Origin: Alkalihalobacillus sp. LMS6 | GTDB taxonomy: Bacteria; Bacillota; Bacilli; Bacillales; Bacillaceae_D | Direction of reading: 5' to 3' | NCBI RefSeq assembly: GCF_024362765.1 | Contig: NZ_CP093302.1 | Coordinates: 2,076,001 to 2,140,000 of the forward strand | DNA length: 64,000 nucleotides | Part shown: one piece after another, positions 8,886 to 17,848 of the stretch | How the letters are laid out: each line of letters begins with the position of its first letter | Numbering within the stretch: the stretch's first letter is position 1 | Notes under the pieces: generated by a model | Seen by the model: only the letters and a program-made list of their open reading frames with translations | Database searches by the model: none | Told to the model about the DNA's origin: nothing | Made by a program: the position numbers and the translations under genes

Positions 8886-10447
8886 CAAGCACGCACCTCC
8901 GCCGTTTCCACAATTTTTCCATTTAGAGACCATGTTCTTGCTTCGGTTACTTGTACATAAATAATTTCGCCAATGACTGACTTCGGTCCAACAAAGTTTA
9001 CCAATCGATTTGTACGTGTTCGTCCAGCCAATACGTCTGGATTCTTTTTACTCTCACCTTCAACAAGCACTTCCACAATCTTATCCTGATAATCTAAGTT
9101 ACGCTTTTCCGAAATCTCGTTTACCAATGCATTTAAACGAGCCAAACGCTTTTTCTTCACTTCCATCGGCACATTATCTTCCATCCGCGCTGCCGGCGTT
9201 CCTTCGCGTGGGGAATAAATATACGTGAATGCAGCATCAAACTGCATCTCTTCCACTAATGTAAGCATGTCTTCAAATTGCTCATCCGTTTCATTCGGAA
9301 AGCCGACAATTAAATCGGTTGTAAATGAAGCGTTTGGAATGGCTGTTTTAATTTTCTTCGCAAGGATTTCATACTCTTCACGAGAATATTTTCTACCCAT
9401 CAATTTCAAAACATCGCTATTCCCGTGTTGAACCGGTAAATGAATGTGCTCAACAAGATTTCCACCTTGCGCCAACACGTCAATTAAGTGATCATCAAAA
9501 TCGCGCGGATGGCTTGTTGTGAAACGGACGCGCGGAATATCAATTTTATGAATGGCATCCATTAATTCACCAAGGCCACCGTAATCACCAGGAAGATCTT
9601 TGCCATACGCATTGACATTCTGACCGAGTAACGTCACTTCCTTATAACCTTGACGAGCTAAGTCACGCACTTCATGAATAATATCTTCCGGTAAACGGCT
9701 GCGCTCTTTCCCTCTTGTATAAGGCACAATACAGTACGTACAGAACTTATCACACCCGTACATAATATTTACCCAAGCTTGGGTTTTATTTTGACGTTTT
9801 CGCGGCATGTTTTCTACTACGTCGCCTTCTTTAGACCATACTTCAACAACCATTTCTTTTCCGAAAATGGCGCCTTCTAAAAGGTTCGGCAAACGGTGAA
9901 TGTTGTGCGTGCCAAAAATTAAGTCAATGTGATGGTGCTTTTGTAAAATGCGATTCACAACCGATTCTTCTTGCGACATACAGCCACAAACACCAATAAT
10001 CAGTTCGGGTTTTTCAAGCTTTAGTGGTTTTAGATGGCCAATTTCACCAAAGACTTTGTTCTCCGCGTTTTCCCGAATCGCGCATGTGTTTAGAAGAATG
10101 ACGTCTGCTTCTGTTGTTTCTGTCGTTTCTTCAAAACCCATCTCGAGCAACATACCTGACATGTTCTCAGAGTCATGTACATTCATCTGACATCCATATG
10201 TACGTATCATGAATTTCTTTCCTGCTCCGAGATTGGCTAATTCATCCGGAACAATTTTATCGGGACGTATCACTTGAACGTCTTCACGCTTACGCTTTCG
10301 ACCTGACCGATAGTTCGGCTGATCGTAAATCGCTATTTCACGACCTTTTATTTTCACGACTTGCTTTTCATCGTCTTCTGAAACAATTCGTGCATCACTA
10401 AAATCAAAGTAATGGCTGTAATCTTTCGCCTTCTTTTGATCAGTCAT
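8885..10447 (-). CDS. miaB: tRNA-2-methylthio-N6-dimethylallyladenosine synthase MiaB
   Basis: A radical-SAM methylthiotransferase that adds the 2-methylthio group to i6A37 made by MiaA. The N-terminal UPF0004 domain holds three cysteines ([26 protein letters not shown]) for the auxiliary 4Fe-4S cluster. The radical-SAM domain has CDKFCTYC (CxxxCxxC), and a C-terminal TRAM domain follows. The ATG at 10447 (520 residues) has GGAAGGAG about ten bases upstream; the frame runs 30 codons further without a ribosome site, across the promoter. The N-terminal extension of about 60 residues before the first motif is typical of Bacillus MiaB. It is translationally coupled to ricA. Confidence 0.96.
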   Translation of the reverse strand: MTDQKKAKDYSHYFDFSDARIVSEDDEKQVVKIKGREIAIYDQPNYRSGRKRKREDVQVIRPDKIVPDELANLGAGKKFMIRTYGCQMNVHDSENMSGMLLEMGFEETTETTEADVILLNTCAIRENAENKVFGEIGHLKPLKLEKPELIIGVCGCMSQEESVVNRILQKHHHIDLIFGTHNIHRLPNLLEGAIFGKEMVVEVWSKEGDVVENMPRKRQNKTQAWVNIMYGCDKFCTYCIVPYTRGKERSRLPEDIIHEVRDLARQGYKEVTLLGQNVNAYGKDLPGDYGGLGELMDAIHKIDIPRVRFTTSHPRDFDDHLIDVLAQGGNLVEHIHLPVQHGNSDVLKLMGRKYSREEYEILAKKIKTAIPNASFTTDLIVGFPNETDEQFEDMLTLVEEMQFDAAFTYIYSPREGTPAARMEDNVPMEVKKKRLARLNALVNEISEKRNLDYQDKIVEVLVEGESKKNPDVLAGRTRTNRLVNFVGPKSVIGEIIYVQVTEARTWSLNGKIVETAEVRA

Positions 10448-10489
10448 TTCAATTAATCTCCTTCCTTGCAAACAATCCATACCCTTCAT

Positions 10490-10518
10490 ATTATACGTGG
10501 CAAAGCAGTAGAACACAA
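10490..10518 (-). promoter_or_regulatory. SigA promoter of miaB-ricA
   Basis: On the minus strand TTGTGT (10518-10513) and a perfect TATAAT (10495-10490) are separated by 17 bp. The -10 lies about 43 bp ahead of the miaB ATG. Confidence 0.75.
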
Positions 10519-10621
10519 TGACAACACGTATTTTCATCTGCTCCTATTGTTCATGCGCATAATTCCTGCATTTCTATCATTGATTAGTAGTAATCTTTCT
10601 TACTGCATTGGAGGGAACATC

Positions 10622-11428
10622 ATGATTACGATTGGGGGAGACCCGCTAGACGTAACAACCTTACCCGCTTTATCAACCGTGGAAACAGCTATTATACAAA
10701 GCTTATCAGCTCAAAATGTAACGTACGACTACTCAAGCATTCGCGATTTAAGTTTTGAACTAGCCCTACGTAAACATACCATCCAAGCTTCGATTCAATT
10801 GTTACAAAGTGGCGCGCGTTTTGAATCATTTATGCGCTCCTATTGCAATCCTCACTATTGGAACCGAATGCCTAATGGTGCCTTTCAATTAAAACCTTTC
10901 GTGAGCCCATCTGATGCGATTGACGATATTTTTCGCAATGGACAGCTTTACGGATTTGAGTGCGCAACGGCAATTATTATGATTTTCTATAAAGCCGTTA
11001 AAGACTCAATCGATCAACAATCGTTCGATCAGTTGTTTCAACAACTCTATTTATATTCGTGGGAACATGATGAAGATTTGCAGCTGGAGACCCGCCCAGG
11101 AACCGATTATGTGATTGGCGACTGTCTCTACTTTGACAACCCTGATTTCGCACCGCAACATTCTGTTTGGCGTGGGGAAAACGTCATTAAGCTCGATCAA
11201 AACTTGTATTATGGTCATGGGATTGCGATTCGAACAGCAGAAGAAATTGTTTATCACTTAAATCGACTACGTCGCCCTGGCTCGAGAAGGCCTGCTCATT
11301 TGCTTCCCCAAGTAACACGATTAAACTTTAGACTCGTGCGAACATTTTCACGTAGTGGTTATACCCCGCGCACGTCACTTGATTCCGCGATTCACGTTCG
11401 TCACAGCGGACGGTCCCATTTAACGTAA
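10622..11428 (+). CDS. tgl: Spore protein-glutamine gamma-glutamyltransferase Tgl
   Basis: Transglutaminase that cross-links coat proteins (GerQ in Bacillus subtilis) through glutamyl-lysine isopeptide bonds on the maturing spore. The catalytic cysteine is Cys114 in YGFECATAIIM; other family blocks are YDYSSIRDLSFELALR, GDCLYFDNPDF and WRGENVIKL followed by YYGHGI. The ATG at 10622 is chosen because GGAGGG lies eight bases upstream; the longer frame starts with an unrelated hydrophobic segment. The protein is 268 residues, about 20 longer than the B. subtilis enzyme, with an extra Ser/Arg/His-rich tail after LVRTF. It is one of only two plus-strand genes and lies between miaB and spoVS. No clear SigK promoter was seen. 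Confidence 0.94.
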   Translation: MITIGGDPLDVTTLPALSTVETAIIQSLSAQNVTYDYSSIRDLSFELALRKHTIQASIQLLQSGARFESFMRSYCNPHYWNRMPNGAFQLKPFVSPSDAIDDIFRNGQLYGFECATAIIMIFYKAVKDSIDQQSFDQLFQQLYLYSWEHDEDLQLETRPGTDYVIGDCLYFDNPDFAPQHSVWRGENVIKLDQNLYYGHGIAIRTAEEIVYHLNRLRRPGSRRPAHLLPQVTRLNFRLVRTFSRSGYTPRTSLDSAIHVRHSGRSHLT

Positions 11429-11470
11429 AAAAAGAGAGAAGATGTCGTTGGGACACCTTCTCTCTTTTTA
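11429..11470. terminator. Bidirectional terminator between tgl and spoVS
   Basis: AAAAAGAGAGAAG (from 11430) pairs with CTTCTCTCTTTTT (to 11469) around an inner TGTC/GGACA stem. A-rich and T-rich flanks serve both converging genes. Confidence 0.85.
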
Positions 11471-11728
11471 TCTTGGTTCAATAATTAATTTAATGGCTGT
11501 TCGTTCTTCTCCGTCAATCTCTATATCCGTAAATGCTGGAACACAAATGAGATCAATTCCGCTTGGGGCAACGAACCCTCGGGCGATCGCAATTGCTTTT
11601 ATGGATTGATTTAGTGCGCCTGCACCGATGGCTTGAATCTCTGCAGCTCCTCGCTCACGAATAACGCCTGCCAAAGCTCCTGCTACTGAATTTGGTGTCG
11701 ACTTTGCTGATACTTTTAACACTTCCAT
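11468..11728 (-). CDS. spoVS: Stage V sporulation protein S
   Basis: An 86-residue Alba-fold protein, one of the most conserved sporulation proteins (MEVLKVSAKSTPNSVAGALA, GAGALNQSIKAIAIARG). In Bacillus subtilis loss blocks spore coat development and it also affects septation; the biochemical role is not settled, though nucleic acid binding is suggested by the fold. The ATG at 11728 has GGAGGGG six bases upstream; a longer frame adds 12 non-conserved residues. It follows ymdB, as in B. subtilis. Confidence 0.96.
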   Translation of the reverse strand: MEVLKVSAKSTPNSVAGALAGVIRERGAAEIQAIGAGALNQSIKAIAIARGFVAPSGIDLICVPAFTDIEIDGEERTAIKLIIEPR

Positions 11729-11841
11729 TTCTACCCCTCCTTTAGCAAATAACAGTTCAATCACTTCAAGAATGAATGCTTGATAGCAATCAGGCGATTT
11801 GCCTTATTACATCTATATTTACAGGGAGGGACAGATATGCC

Positions 11842-12633
11842 TTAATAAATGACTTGCTCGTCTGTACGTGTGATTCGCGAGAGTTGAGTGGCTTTGAGGG
11901 TTTTATCATTAATCGTAATTAGACAAGCATTTAGCTGTCTTTTTCCTTCTGCTACCTCAAACTTTGCAGGAAGGCTTGTTAAAAATTTGTGCAGCACAGC
12001 TTGACGATCCATTCCTAAAATGCCGTCAAGAGGACCCGTCATCCCGACATCCGATAAATAAGCGGTTCCACCAGGTAAAATCCGCTCATCAGCAGTTTGT
12101 ACATGAGTGTGTGTCCCAATTACCGCGCTCACTCGTCCATCTAAATACCAACCCATTGCTTGTTTTTCACTCGTCGTTTCAGCATGGAAATCAACAAAAA
12201 TCACATCTGCTTGCCCATCAATTTCTTTTAAAATGTCGTCAACCTTTTGAAACGGACAATCAACAGGATTCATAAACGTTCTACCTAATAAATTGATAAC
12301 AGCCAATTTCACTTGGTTTATATTAATAATGCGGTAGCCAACACCAGGCGCCCCTTCTGGATAGTTCGCTGGTCGGACAAGAGAGGTTGCGTCATCAATA
12401 AAGGAGAAAATCTCCCGCTTGTCCCATGTGTGGTTTCCAAGCGTCACCATTTGTGCACCTTGAGCTAAAAAGCTTTTGTAAATTTTTTCCGTAATGCCTT
12501 TTCCGTGCGCCGCGTTTTCACCATTGATGATCGTGACCGTTGGTTTATATTCTTGCTTTAACTGTTTGATATGCTCGGTAATCATGTCTCTTCCTGGAGA
12601 GCCAACCACATCGCCGATAAATAAGATTTTCAA
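11842..12633 (-). CDS. ymdB: YmdB family metallophosphoesterase
   Basis: A 263-residue calcineurin-like phosphoesterase of the YmdB type, a 2',3'-cyclic nucleotide phosphodiesterase that influences biofilm and motility gene expression and cell-cell nanotube formation in Bacillus subtilis. Metal-binding motifs are GDVVG (Asp8), NGENAAHGKG, LGNHTWD, DFHAE and GTHTHVQTAD. The start is a TTG at 12633 behind a modest GGGG ribosome site, giving the exact family N terminus MKILFIGDVVG. It lies 90 nt downstream of rny, with a terminator-like hairpin at the rny stop codon. Confidence 0.94.
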   Translation of the reverse strand: MKILFIGDVVGSPGRDMITEHIKQLKQEYKPTVTIINGENAAHGKGITEKIYKSFLAQGAQMVTLGNHTWDKREIFSFIDDATSLVRPANYPEGAPGVGYRIININQVKLAVINLLGRTFMNPVDCPFQKVDDILKEIDGQADVIFVDFHAETTSEKQAMGWYLDGRVSAVIGTHTHVQTADERILPGGTAYLSDVGMTGPLDGILGMDRQAVLHKFLTSLPAKFEVAEGKRQLNACLITINDKTLKATQLSRITRTDEQVIY

Positions 12634-12699
12634 AAAACCCCTACTTTCTCATTCATTTAAAACTCGTTTTCTTTCGTTTATGATCAAATGAAACCTCAA

Positions 12700-12730
12700 A
12701 AAAATAAAGTGGCTTTCGCCACTTTATTTT
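12700..12730 (-). terminator. Terminator or attenuator at the rny stop codon
   Basis: On the minus strand AAATAAAGTGGC pairs with GCCACTTTATTTT around a GAAA loop and is followed by T residues. The rny stop codon lies within the upstream arm. It should at least reduce transcription into ymdB. Confidence 0.75.
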
Positions 12731-14301
12731 GCATATTCGACTGCACGAGTTTCGCGAATAACCGTAACGCGTATATGACCTGGATAATCTAGTTCTTGCT
12801 CAATTTTTTTCGTAATATCTCTTGCCAGACTATGAGCAAGCGTATCATCCACTACGTCAGGCCTTACCATAATGCGAACTTCTCGACCAGCTTGAATCGC
12901 AAACGTCTTTTCAACACCATCAAATGACTCAGAAATTTCTTCAAGCTTCTCAAGTCTACGAATGTATGTTTCAAGGGTTTCACGTCTCGCACCAGGTCGT
13001 GCAGCGGATAATGCATCTGCTGCTGCAACAAGCGTCGAGATAATAGACGTTGCTTCTACATCACCATGGTGGGAAGCAATCGCGTTCACGACAACTGGGT
13101 GCTCTTTGTACTTCGTTCCTAGTTCAACGCCAATTTCAACGTGACTTCCTTCTACTTCATGATCAATGGCTTTCCCAATATCATGTAGTAAGCCAGCACG
13201 TTTTGCTAGTTTAACATCTTCACCAAGTTCCGCAGCCATTAACCCCGTTAAATGCGCCACTTCAATGGAATGTTTTAAAACATTTTGACCGTAACTTGTA
13301 CGGAAACGAAGACGACCTAAAATTTTAATTAAATCAGGGTGGAGTCCGTGAACGCCAACCTCAAACGTTGTTTGTTCGCCGTACTCACGAATCGTCTCAT
13401 CTACTTCTCTTCTTGATTTATCAACCATTTCTTCAATTCGAGCCGGGTGGATACGACCATCCTGCACGAGCTTCTCTAAAGCCGAACGTGCAATTTCTCG
13501 ACGAATTGGATCAAATCCAGAGAGAATGACTGCTTCCGGTGTGTCATCAATGATTAAATCAATTCCTGTTAGTGTTTCTAACGCACGAATGTTTCGGCCT
13601 TCACGTCCAATAATTCGTCCCTTCATTTCGTCATTCGGTAAATTTACGACAGAAACCGTAGTCTCTGCAACATGATCTGCTGAACAACGTTGAATGGCGA
13701 GGGAAAGAATTTCTCTGGAGCGCTTGTCCGCCGTTTCTTTCGCTTCAGCTAACTTTTCTTTTACTAAAAGTGCTGATTCTTGGGCAACTTCCTGCTCTAC
13801 TTCTTGGCGAATGATCATGCGTGCTTCTTCACGACTTAAACCAGATACTCGCTCTAATTCTTGTTTTTGGTCCAGCAGCAGCTGGCTCATTTTACTTTCC
13901 ATCTCTTCAACTTGTCGTTGTTTTTTGGCGAGAGATTCTTCTCGTTTCTCTAATGATTCTTCTTTCTTATCGAGAGTTTCACTTTTACGATCCAGAATCT
14001 CTTCTTTTTGAACCAAACGATGCTCTTGTTTCTGAATCTCATTTCTTCGCTCACGTACGTCGCGCTCTGCATCACTTCTTAGCTTGTGCACCTCGTCTTT
14101 TACTTCGAGTATCGCTTCTTTTTTGTTCGTTTCTGCTTCACGCGTCGCATCATCAATGATTTGCTTCGCTGCTTGCTCCGCACTTGAAATTTTTCGTTCA
14201 GCGATTGATTTTCGAACAAGATATCCAACAACTGCAAAAACTACAGAGACAGCAAGTACAATGAGGCTCAGAACCAAGAGATTTAATTCTATGCTTGGCA
14301 T
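12724..14301 (-). CDS. rny: Ribonuclease Y
   Basis: Membrane-anchored endoribonuclease that starts bulk mRNA decay in Bacillus. At 525 residues it is close to the family norm. Order of parts: an N-terminal transmembrane helix (about 5-27), a long charged coiled coil (about 30-200), a KH domain ([15 protein letters not shown]) and an HD domain with catalytic [10 protein letters not shown] and [12 protein letters not shown]. The ATG at 14301 has GGGAGGTG upstream; the frame could extend 15 codons but those are not conserved. The partner complex subunit RicA and PNPase are also encoded in this window. Confidence 0.97.
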   Translation of the reverse strand: MPSIELNLLVLSLIVLAVSVVFAVVGYLVRKSIAERKISSAEQAAKQIIDDATREAETNKKEAILEVKDEVHKLRSDAERDVRERRNEIQKQEHRLVQKEEILDRKSETLDKKEESLEKREESLAKKQRQVEEMESKMSQLLLDQKQELERVSGLSREEARMIIRQEVEQEVAQESALLVKEKLAEAKETADKRSREILSLAIQRCSADHVAETTVSVVNLPNDEMKGRIIGREGRNIRALETLTGIDLIIDDTPEAVILSGFDPIRREIARSALEKLVQDGRIHPARIEEMVDKSRREVDETIREYGEQTTFEVGVHGLHPDLIKILGRLRFRTSYGQNVLKHSIEVAHLTGLMAAELGEDVKLAKRAGLLHDIGKAIDHEVEGSHVEIGVELGTKYKEHPVVVNAIASHHGDVEATSIISTLVAAADALSAARPGARRETLETYIRRLEKLEEISESFDGVEKTFAIQAGREVRIMVRPDVVDDTLAHSLARDITKKIEQELDYPGHIRVTVIRETRAVEYAK

Positions 14302-14435
14302 CGTTACACCTCCCTTGCTATCCAATTGTTGGTTTAAATGTTTCACATTTGTTAATCAATAATGAATATATACATAAAAATACAACAGTGATACATTGGT
14401 ATCATCCATTATTTTACGCTTCACACCTTTTAATG

Positions 14436-15098
14436 TCAAGGGCTCGTCGCTTCCTCAACGTGACTGATTCCGTCTCGAATTGTTACCATTAACGCTCGAT
14501 CACTTGATTCTGTTAAGTGATGATTATGAGTGATCATAATGATCTGTCGTCCAAACATCGTCGATAGTGACTTAAGAAATTCATAGAGGTAGTGTGTATA
14601 CTCACCGGACACATGTTTTCCAGGTTCATCAAGTAACAGCGGACCAGCTTGCTTTGGCTGGGTGGTTTCCATTAACGCAACTCGTAATGCAAGCGTAACA
14701 ATGTCTACTACTCCACCTCCACGGGCATCTTGTGGTTTTGTTTTCACTTTCATACCATCATAATCAGATACGACATACATCTCAGCAACAGCTCGATTCC
14801 CGTGCTCTTCTAATTCAATTTCAAACGAGATCATTGGTCCAAATACATATTGTAGTGCATTTGTAACGAGCGTTTCCATTTGTTGTTTTGCTTGTTTTCT
14901 TGCATATTCAGCGGATTGCTGCAGCAAGATCCGCGCTTTTTCATACGTATCAAGAGTCTCTGCATATTCTTCCAAAGCGACTTTGGCGTCATTTACTCGC
15001 TCTTGAATGACATTTCGTTTCTCATCTAAACGGGTCCACTGCTCTTCTTTCTCTCTTAACGCGCGCTCAAGCGCTTCCACTGTATCCGGATTAGTCAC
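14436..15098 (-). CDS. Rad50/SbcC-like ATPase, C-terminal lobe as a separate protein
   Basis: About 220 residues resembling only the distal part of an SbcC/Rad50 ATPase. It starts with a coiled-coil segment (about 10-75), then has an ABC-signature region reading DARGGGVVDIVTLALRVAL in place of LSGG, a Walker B motif GPLLLDEPGKHV and an H-loop IMITHN. There is no Walker A, which is supplied by the protein encoded at 15339-16772. A GTG at 15098 overlaps the preceding stop (GTGACTAA); a TTG two codons earlier at 15104 is an alternative. It is the last gene of the four-gene module behind recA. The ATPase-half reading is secure from motifs; the assembled complex is an inference. Confidence 0.75.
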   Translation of the reverse strand: MTNPDTVEALERALREKEEQWTRLDEKRNVIQERVNDAKVALEEYAETLDTYEKARILLQQSAEYARKQAKQQMETLVTNALQYVFGPMISFEIELEEHGNRAVAEMYVVSDYDGMKVKTKPQDARGGGVVDIVTLALRVALMETTQPKQAGPLLLDEPGKHVSGEYTHYLYEFLKSLSTMFGRQIIMITHNHHLTESSDRALMVTIRDGISHVEEATSP

Positions 15099-15342
15099 GG
15101 GCAATCAGTTCTTTTGGAATGAGCGACCATGCTCTCTCCATTGTTTGTTCAATTTCAGTTTCTAGTTTCACAATCTCTTCATCTAGCTGTTCCGGCTTGA
15201 CACCAAGTTCATCTAATTCTTCAAGTAAGCGTTTTTTTTGATTCTCTAGCTCTTCTAGTTTTGCTTCCGCTCGATAGCGAAGATCCTTTGCTTTATCTAT
15301 CGCTTGCTTCATCTTGTCTAAATCTTGCTCTACTGGTTTCAA
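15091..15342 (-). CDS. Small coiled-coil protein of the split SbcC/Rad50 module
   Basis: An 83-residue, highly charged, almost wholly heptad-patterned protein (KAKDLRYRAEAKLEELENQK, LDEEIVKLETEIEQTMERAW). It has no catalytic motif. Its start is a TTG at 15342 with AGGAGG seven bases upstream; TTGA overlaps the stop of the preceding ATPase half by four bases. By position it corresponds to the part of Rad50/SbcC just beyond the zinc hook, the return arm of the coiled coil. The overlaps at both ends imply coupled translation. Its role as a connector between the two ATPase halves is an inference. Confidence 0.72.
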   Translation of the reverse strand: MKPVEQDLDKMKQAIDKAKDLRYRAEAKLEELENQKKRLLEELDELGVKPEQLDEEIVKLETEIEQTMERAWSLIPKELIARD

Positions 15343-16772
15343 TGCGATTCCTCCTCTGTATGTAGCGGTTGTCCACAAGTCGGACAAATTGGCAGTGCAG
15401 TTAACGCTTCATTATAGCGCTTCAACTGTTCTTCTTCCTGCTGCTTTGAGTGCTTGACAAACGCCGTTCCTTCTTCTAAACGTTTTGTGAGCGCTTGTAC
15501 TTTCTCTTTAAACGCTATAAGTGTTTCGTGACGTTTTGATGTTTGCGCAACCGTTTCTGTTACTTGTTGTGCATCCAACACCCCGTCTACATCGTTTTTT
15601 TGCTTTAAATACCGCTGCTCCTCGTCCTCCATTTGCTTTAAACGTTTAGCATGAGTAATTAGTTGTCTCCAGACAGAAGCTTGCTCGCTGATGTGCTGCA
15701 GCTGGGTCCCATTAAACGTTTGTAAAAACTGTGTTTTTTCTAAACGAGTGGATGCGTCAGCCATGTTGGCAGAAAGCTGCTTGTATTGTTTTTGCAAGCG
15801 ATCAAGTTTAACCCACGTCGTTAAACGATCTTGAACAGAGCGTGACTGTTGCTCTATTTCCGCTAGGTCTTTTGTTTTATCAAGCCATAATTGACAGGTC
15901 TGTAAATCTTTTATGACGCGTTGCCACTGGGTCTGGACTGAACGTAACTGCTGTCGTTTTAAAACAAGCTGCTGCAAGGTTTGATAAAGAAGTTCCCATG
16001 TGTCAAGCGCTTTGACCGTTTCTAATGACTGCTTAAGCCGCTGTTCTTGCGCATTTAGCTGACTGACTTGTTCCTTTCGTTGCTTAAGGGCTTGAACGCG
16101 CTGTTGCTGCTTTTTCACGTCTGCTAATAAAGAAAATCCTTGATCCAGCGCTTTTTTTGCATCATTTAACGGTTTATAAGGCTCTAGCGCTTTCGTGGCT
16201 TCATCTAATTCATTTTCTTTCCATTTTACTCTTTGCGAAAGCTGCGATACATCCTTTGACGTGTCGCGAATGGCCATATCTAAATAATGGGCACCGCTCA
16301 TTCTTCCAATTGTTTTTGCCCGAATAGAGCCTGTTTGCTCAAGTAAAAACGGTCCTTCTAATTGCTGCGACACTTGTAGCTGCCATTCATGATCCGCATC
16401 AATTCGAAATGGCCGCATTTGATGGGCATTCATCACTTCTTCAGGAACGATCGAACCAAATCCTTCTAACACAAGATCTTCTTCCTCTTCCTTTTTAATG
16501 ATGTACCGATTTTTAGATGATGTCCGCTCCCGAACGATTGTTGCTCCATTAGCTAGAACAAGCGTGACGCGCACAAAATCTGCGCCTACTTTTAAAAAAT
16601 CTGTTCCTCTTGGCTGATTAAATAACGCCCAGCGAACACCTCTTAACACAGCCGTTTTTCCGCTATCAGACTGACCCACAACAACATTTAACCCATTAGA
16701 AAACTCAATTTTTGTGTCTAAATGGGACTGAAAATTTTCCAGTCTGACGGATACAATATTATTCAGAATCAT
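15339..16772 (-). CDS. Rad50/SbcC-like ATPase, N-terminal lobe ending at a zinc hook
   Basis: A 477-residue protein resembling the first half of SbcC/Rad50/gp46 ATPases. The Walker A motif GQSDSGKT lies at residues 33-40 behind VSVRLENFQSHLDTKIEFSN. A long Gln/Lys/Glu-rich coiled coil follows from about residue 165 to 450. The protein stops 11 residues after a CPTCG motif (Cys463, Cys466), which matches the CxxC zinc hook at the apex of Rad50 coiled coils. Walker B, signature and H-loop are absent here and are found in the protein at 14436-15098. The ATG at 16772 overlaps the nuclease gene by 14 bases. It could have come from a phage gp46-like recombination gene, but there is no other phage sequence nearby. 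Confidence 0.8.
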   Translation of the reverse strand: MILNNIVSVRLENFQSHLDTKIEFSNGLNVVVGQSDSGKTAVLRGVRWALFNQPRGTDFLKVGADFVRVTLVLANGATIVRERTSSKNRYIIKKEEEEDLVLEGFGSIVPEEVMNAHQMRPFRIDADHEWQLQVSQQLEGPFLLEQTGSIRAKTIGRMSGAHYLDMAIRDTSKDVSQLSQRVKWKENELDEATKALEPYKPLNDAKKALDQGFSLLADVKKQQQRVQALKQRKEQVSQLNAQEQRLKQSLETVKALDTWELLYQTLQQLVLKRQQLRSVQTQWQRVIKDLQTCQLWLDKTKDLAEIEQQSRSVQDRLTTWVKLDRLQKQYKQLSANMADASTRLEKTQFLQTFNGTQLQHISEQASVWRQLITHAKRLKQMEDEEQRYLKQKNDVDGVLDAQQVTETVAQTSKRHETLIAFKEKVQALTKRLEEGTAFVKHSKQQEEEQLKRYNEALTALPICPTCGQPLHTEEESH

Positions 16773-17748
16773 CACGCTCCCAACGCTCTTCAATGACTGT
16801 CATCCGTCTTAATGCTTCTTCTCTTACTTTTTCCTCAACGTTTGACATTGCGGCGATTTCTTTAATAATATCTCCCATTTGCAACGTTTCAAAATTTGCT
16901 TTTTCTTTTACTTGTTGCACAAAGGCATGAAGCTTTTCTTCTTGATGACTTGCTTTTTCCACATAAGAACGATCCAGGACGTGCTCACCTTTTTCAGCCT
17001 GAAGTCGATGCTCAGTCAATTGAATGCCCGACTCTCGCACTTCACCAATCACAACTGTCGGCATTCGTTCCATTTCAGTCCAATGGTTGTTAATACGCGC
17101 AATGGCACCTGGATTGCAAATATATTTTCCATCTCGCTCTTTAATGCCAAACCCACTATGAAAATGACCTGTAAACAACACATCCGCAGTTGTCCCCCAA
17201 ATATGATCGATCAACGTATGCGGAATTCCTTCTGGTAACGCTTTTTCAACAAGCATGCTGTGGGCAACATGAATAAGGAACGTTGCGTCTGTTTGATTAA
17301 CCGGATAGTAGTCGAGCTTTGGATCACGCTGGTCAAGGTCATAGTGATATGGTTGACCAGATAACTGCACCCGTACACCATCTTTCTCAACGACTCGCGG
17401 TTGGTCTGGATGAATAAGCGTCATGATGCCAAACGCATCTAACAGCCCTAACATGGTGCGCGTAACCGTCGCAGGGTTATGTCCAAACGTATCGTGGTTA
17501 CCGGAAATGGCATAGATCGGGGCGTGCGCTTGCCGGAAAACTTGCGCAAACTGCCCTACTGTGCTCGGAGATAGATCAGGGCGATCAAACACATCACCTC
17601 CGTGAAGCAAAAAATCAACCTCGTGTTCATTGGCCAAAGTAATAATCTGTTCGATTTTCCCTTTTATCGTATCCGGAAATTGATCCAACCGATTTTTAGG
17701 CGTGGTTCCACGTATATGTGTATCTGTAAAATATAGAAATTTAATCAT
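16759..17748 (-). CDS. SbcD/Mre11-like metallophosphoesterase nuclease
   Basis: A 329-residue calcineurin-fold phosphoesterase of the SbcD/Mre11/gp47 kind. All five metal-binding blocks are present: FTDTHIRG (Asp9, His11), HGGDVFDRP (Asp52), ISGNHDTFGHN (Asn84, His85), LIHVAHSM (His160/His163) and FTGHFHSGFG (His195, His197). The C-terminal 90 residues are charged and probably contact the ATPase. By family, such enzymes trim blocked DNA ends and hairpins with a Rad50-like partner. The ribosome site GGACGGAG precedes the ATG. It begins 64 nt after the recA terminator, on the same strand, and heads the module. It is distinct in context from the usual sbcCD pair, which is probably elsewhere in the genome. 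Confidence 0.85.
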   Translation of the reverse strand: MIKFLYFTDTHIRGTTPKNRLDQFPDTIKGKIEQIITLANEHEVDFLLHGGDVFDRPDLSPSTVGQFAQVFRQAHAPIYAISGNHDTFGHNPATVTRTMLGLLDAFGIMTLIHPDQPRVVEKDGVRVQLSGQPYHYDLDQRDPKLDYYPVNQTDATFLIHVAHSMLVEKALPEGIPHTLIDHIWGTTADVLFTGHFHSGFGIKERDGKYICNPGAIARINNHWTEMERMPTVVIGEVRESGIQLTEHRLQAEKGEHVLDRSYVEKASHQEEKLHAFVQQVKEKANFETLQMGDIIKEIAAMSNVEEKVREEALRRMTVIEERWERDDSE

Positions 17749-17811
17749 TTCTATGCTCCGTCCCTTTCATCGCTTCATTCTCTTTTAGTGTAAAGGATAA
17801 ACACCCCTTTT

Positions 17812-17848
17812 TAAAAGAAAAGACTTTCCTTGGAAGAGGAAAGTCTTT
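17812..17848 (-). terminator. Rho-independent terminator of recA
   Basis: On the minus strand AAAGACTTTCCT pairs with AGGAAAGTCTTT around a CTTCCA loop, followed by TCTTTTAAAAA. The T-tract is interrupted, so some readthrough into the nuclease gene downstream is plausible. Confidence 0.8.

Noticed and set aside
13694-14159. Two Ser/Leu-rich plus-strand frames opposite rny
   Set aside because: They mirror the Glu/Lys-rich coiled coil of RNase Y, which always yields long Ser/Phe/Leu frames on the other strand.
14436-16772. Reading the three ATPase pieces as one frameshifted SbcC pseudogene
   Set aside because: Each piece has its own start codon with a plausible coupling overlap, the boundaries fall at domain borders (hook and coiled-coil arm), and no motif is missing from the set.
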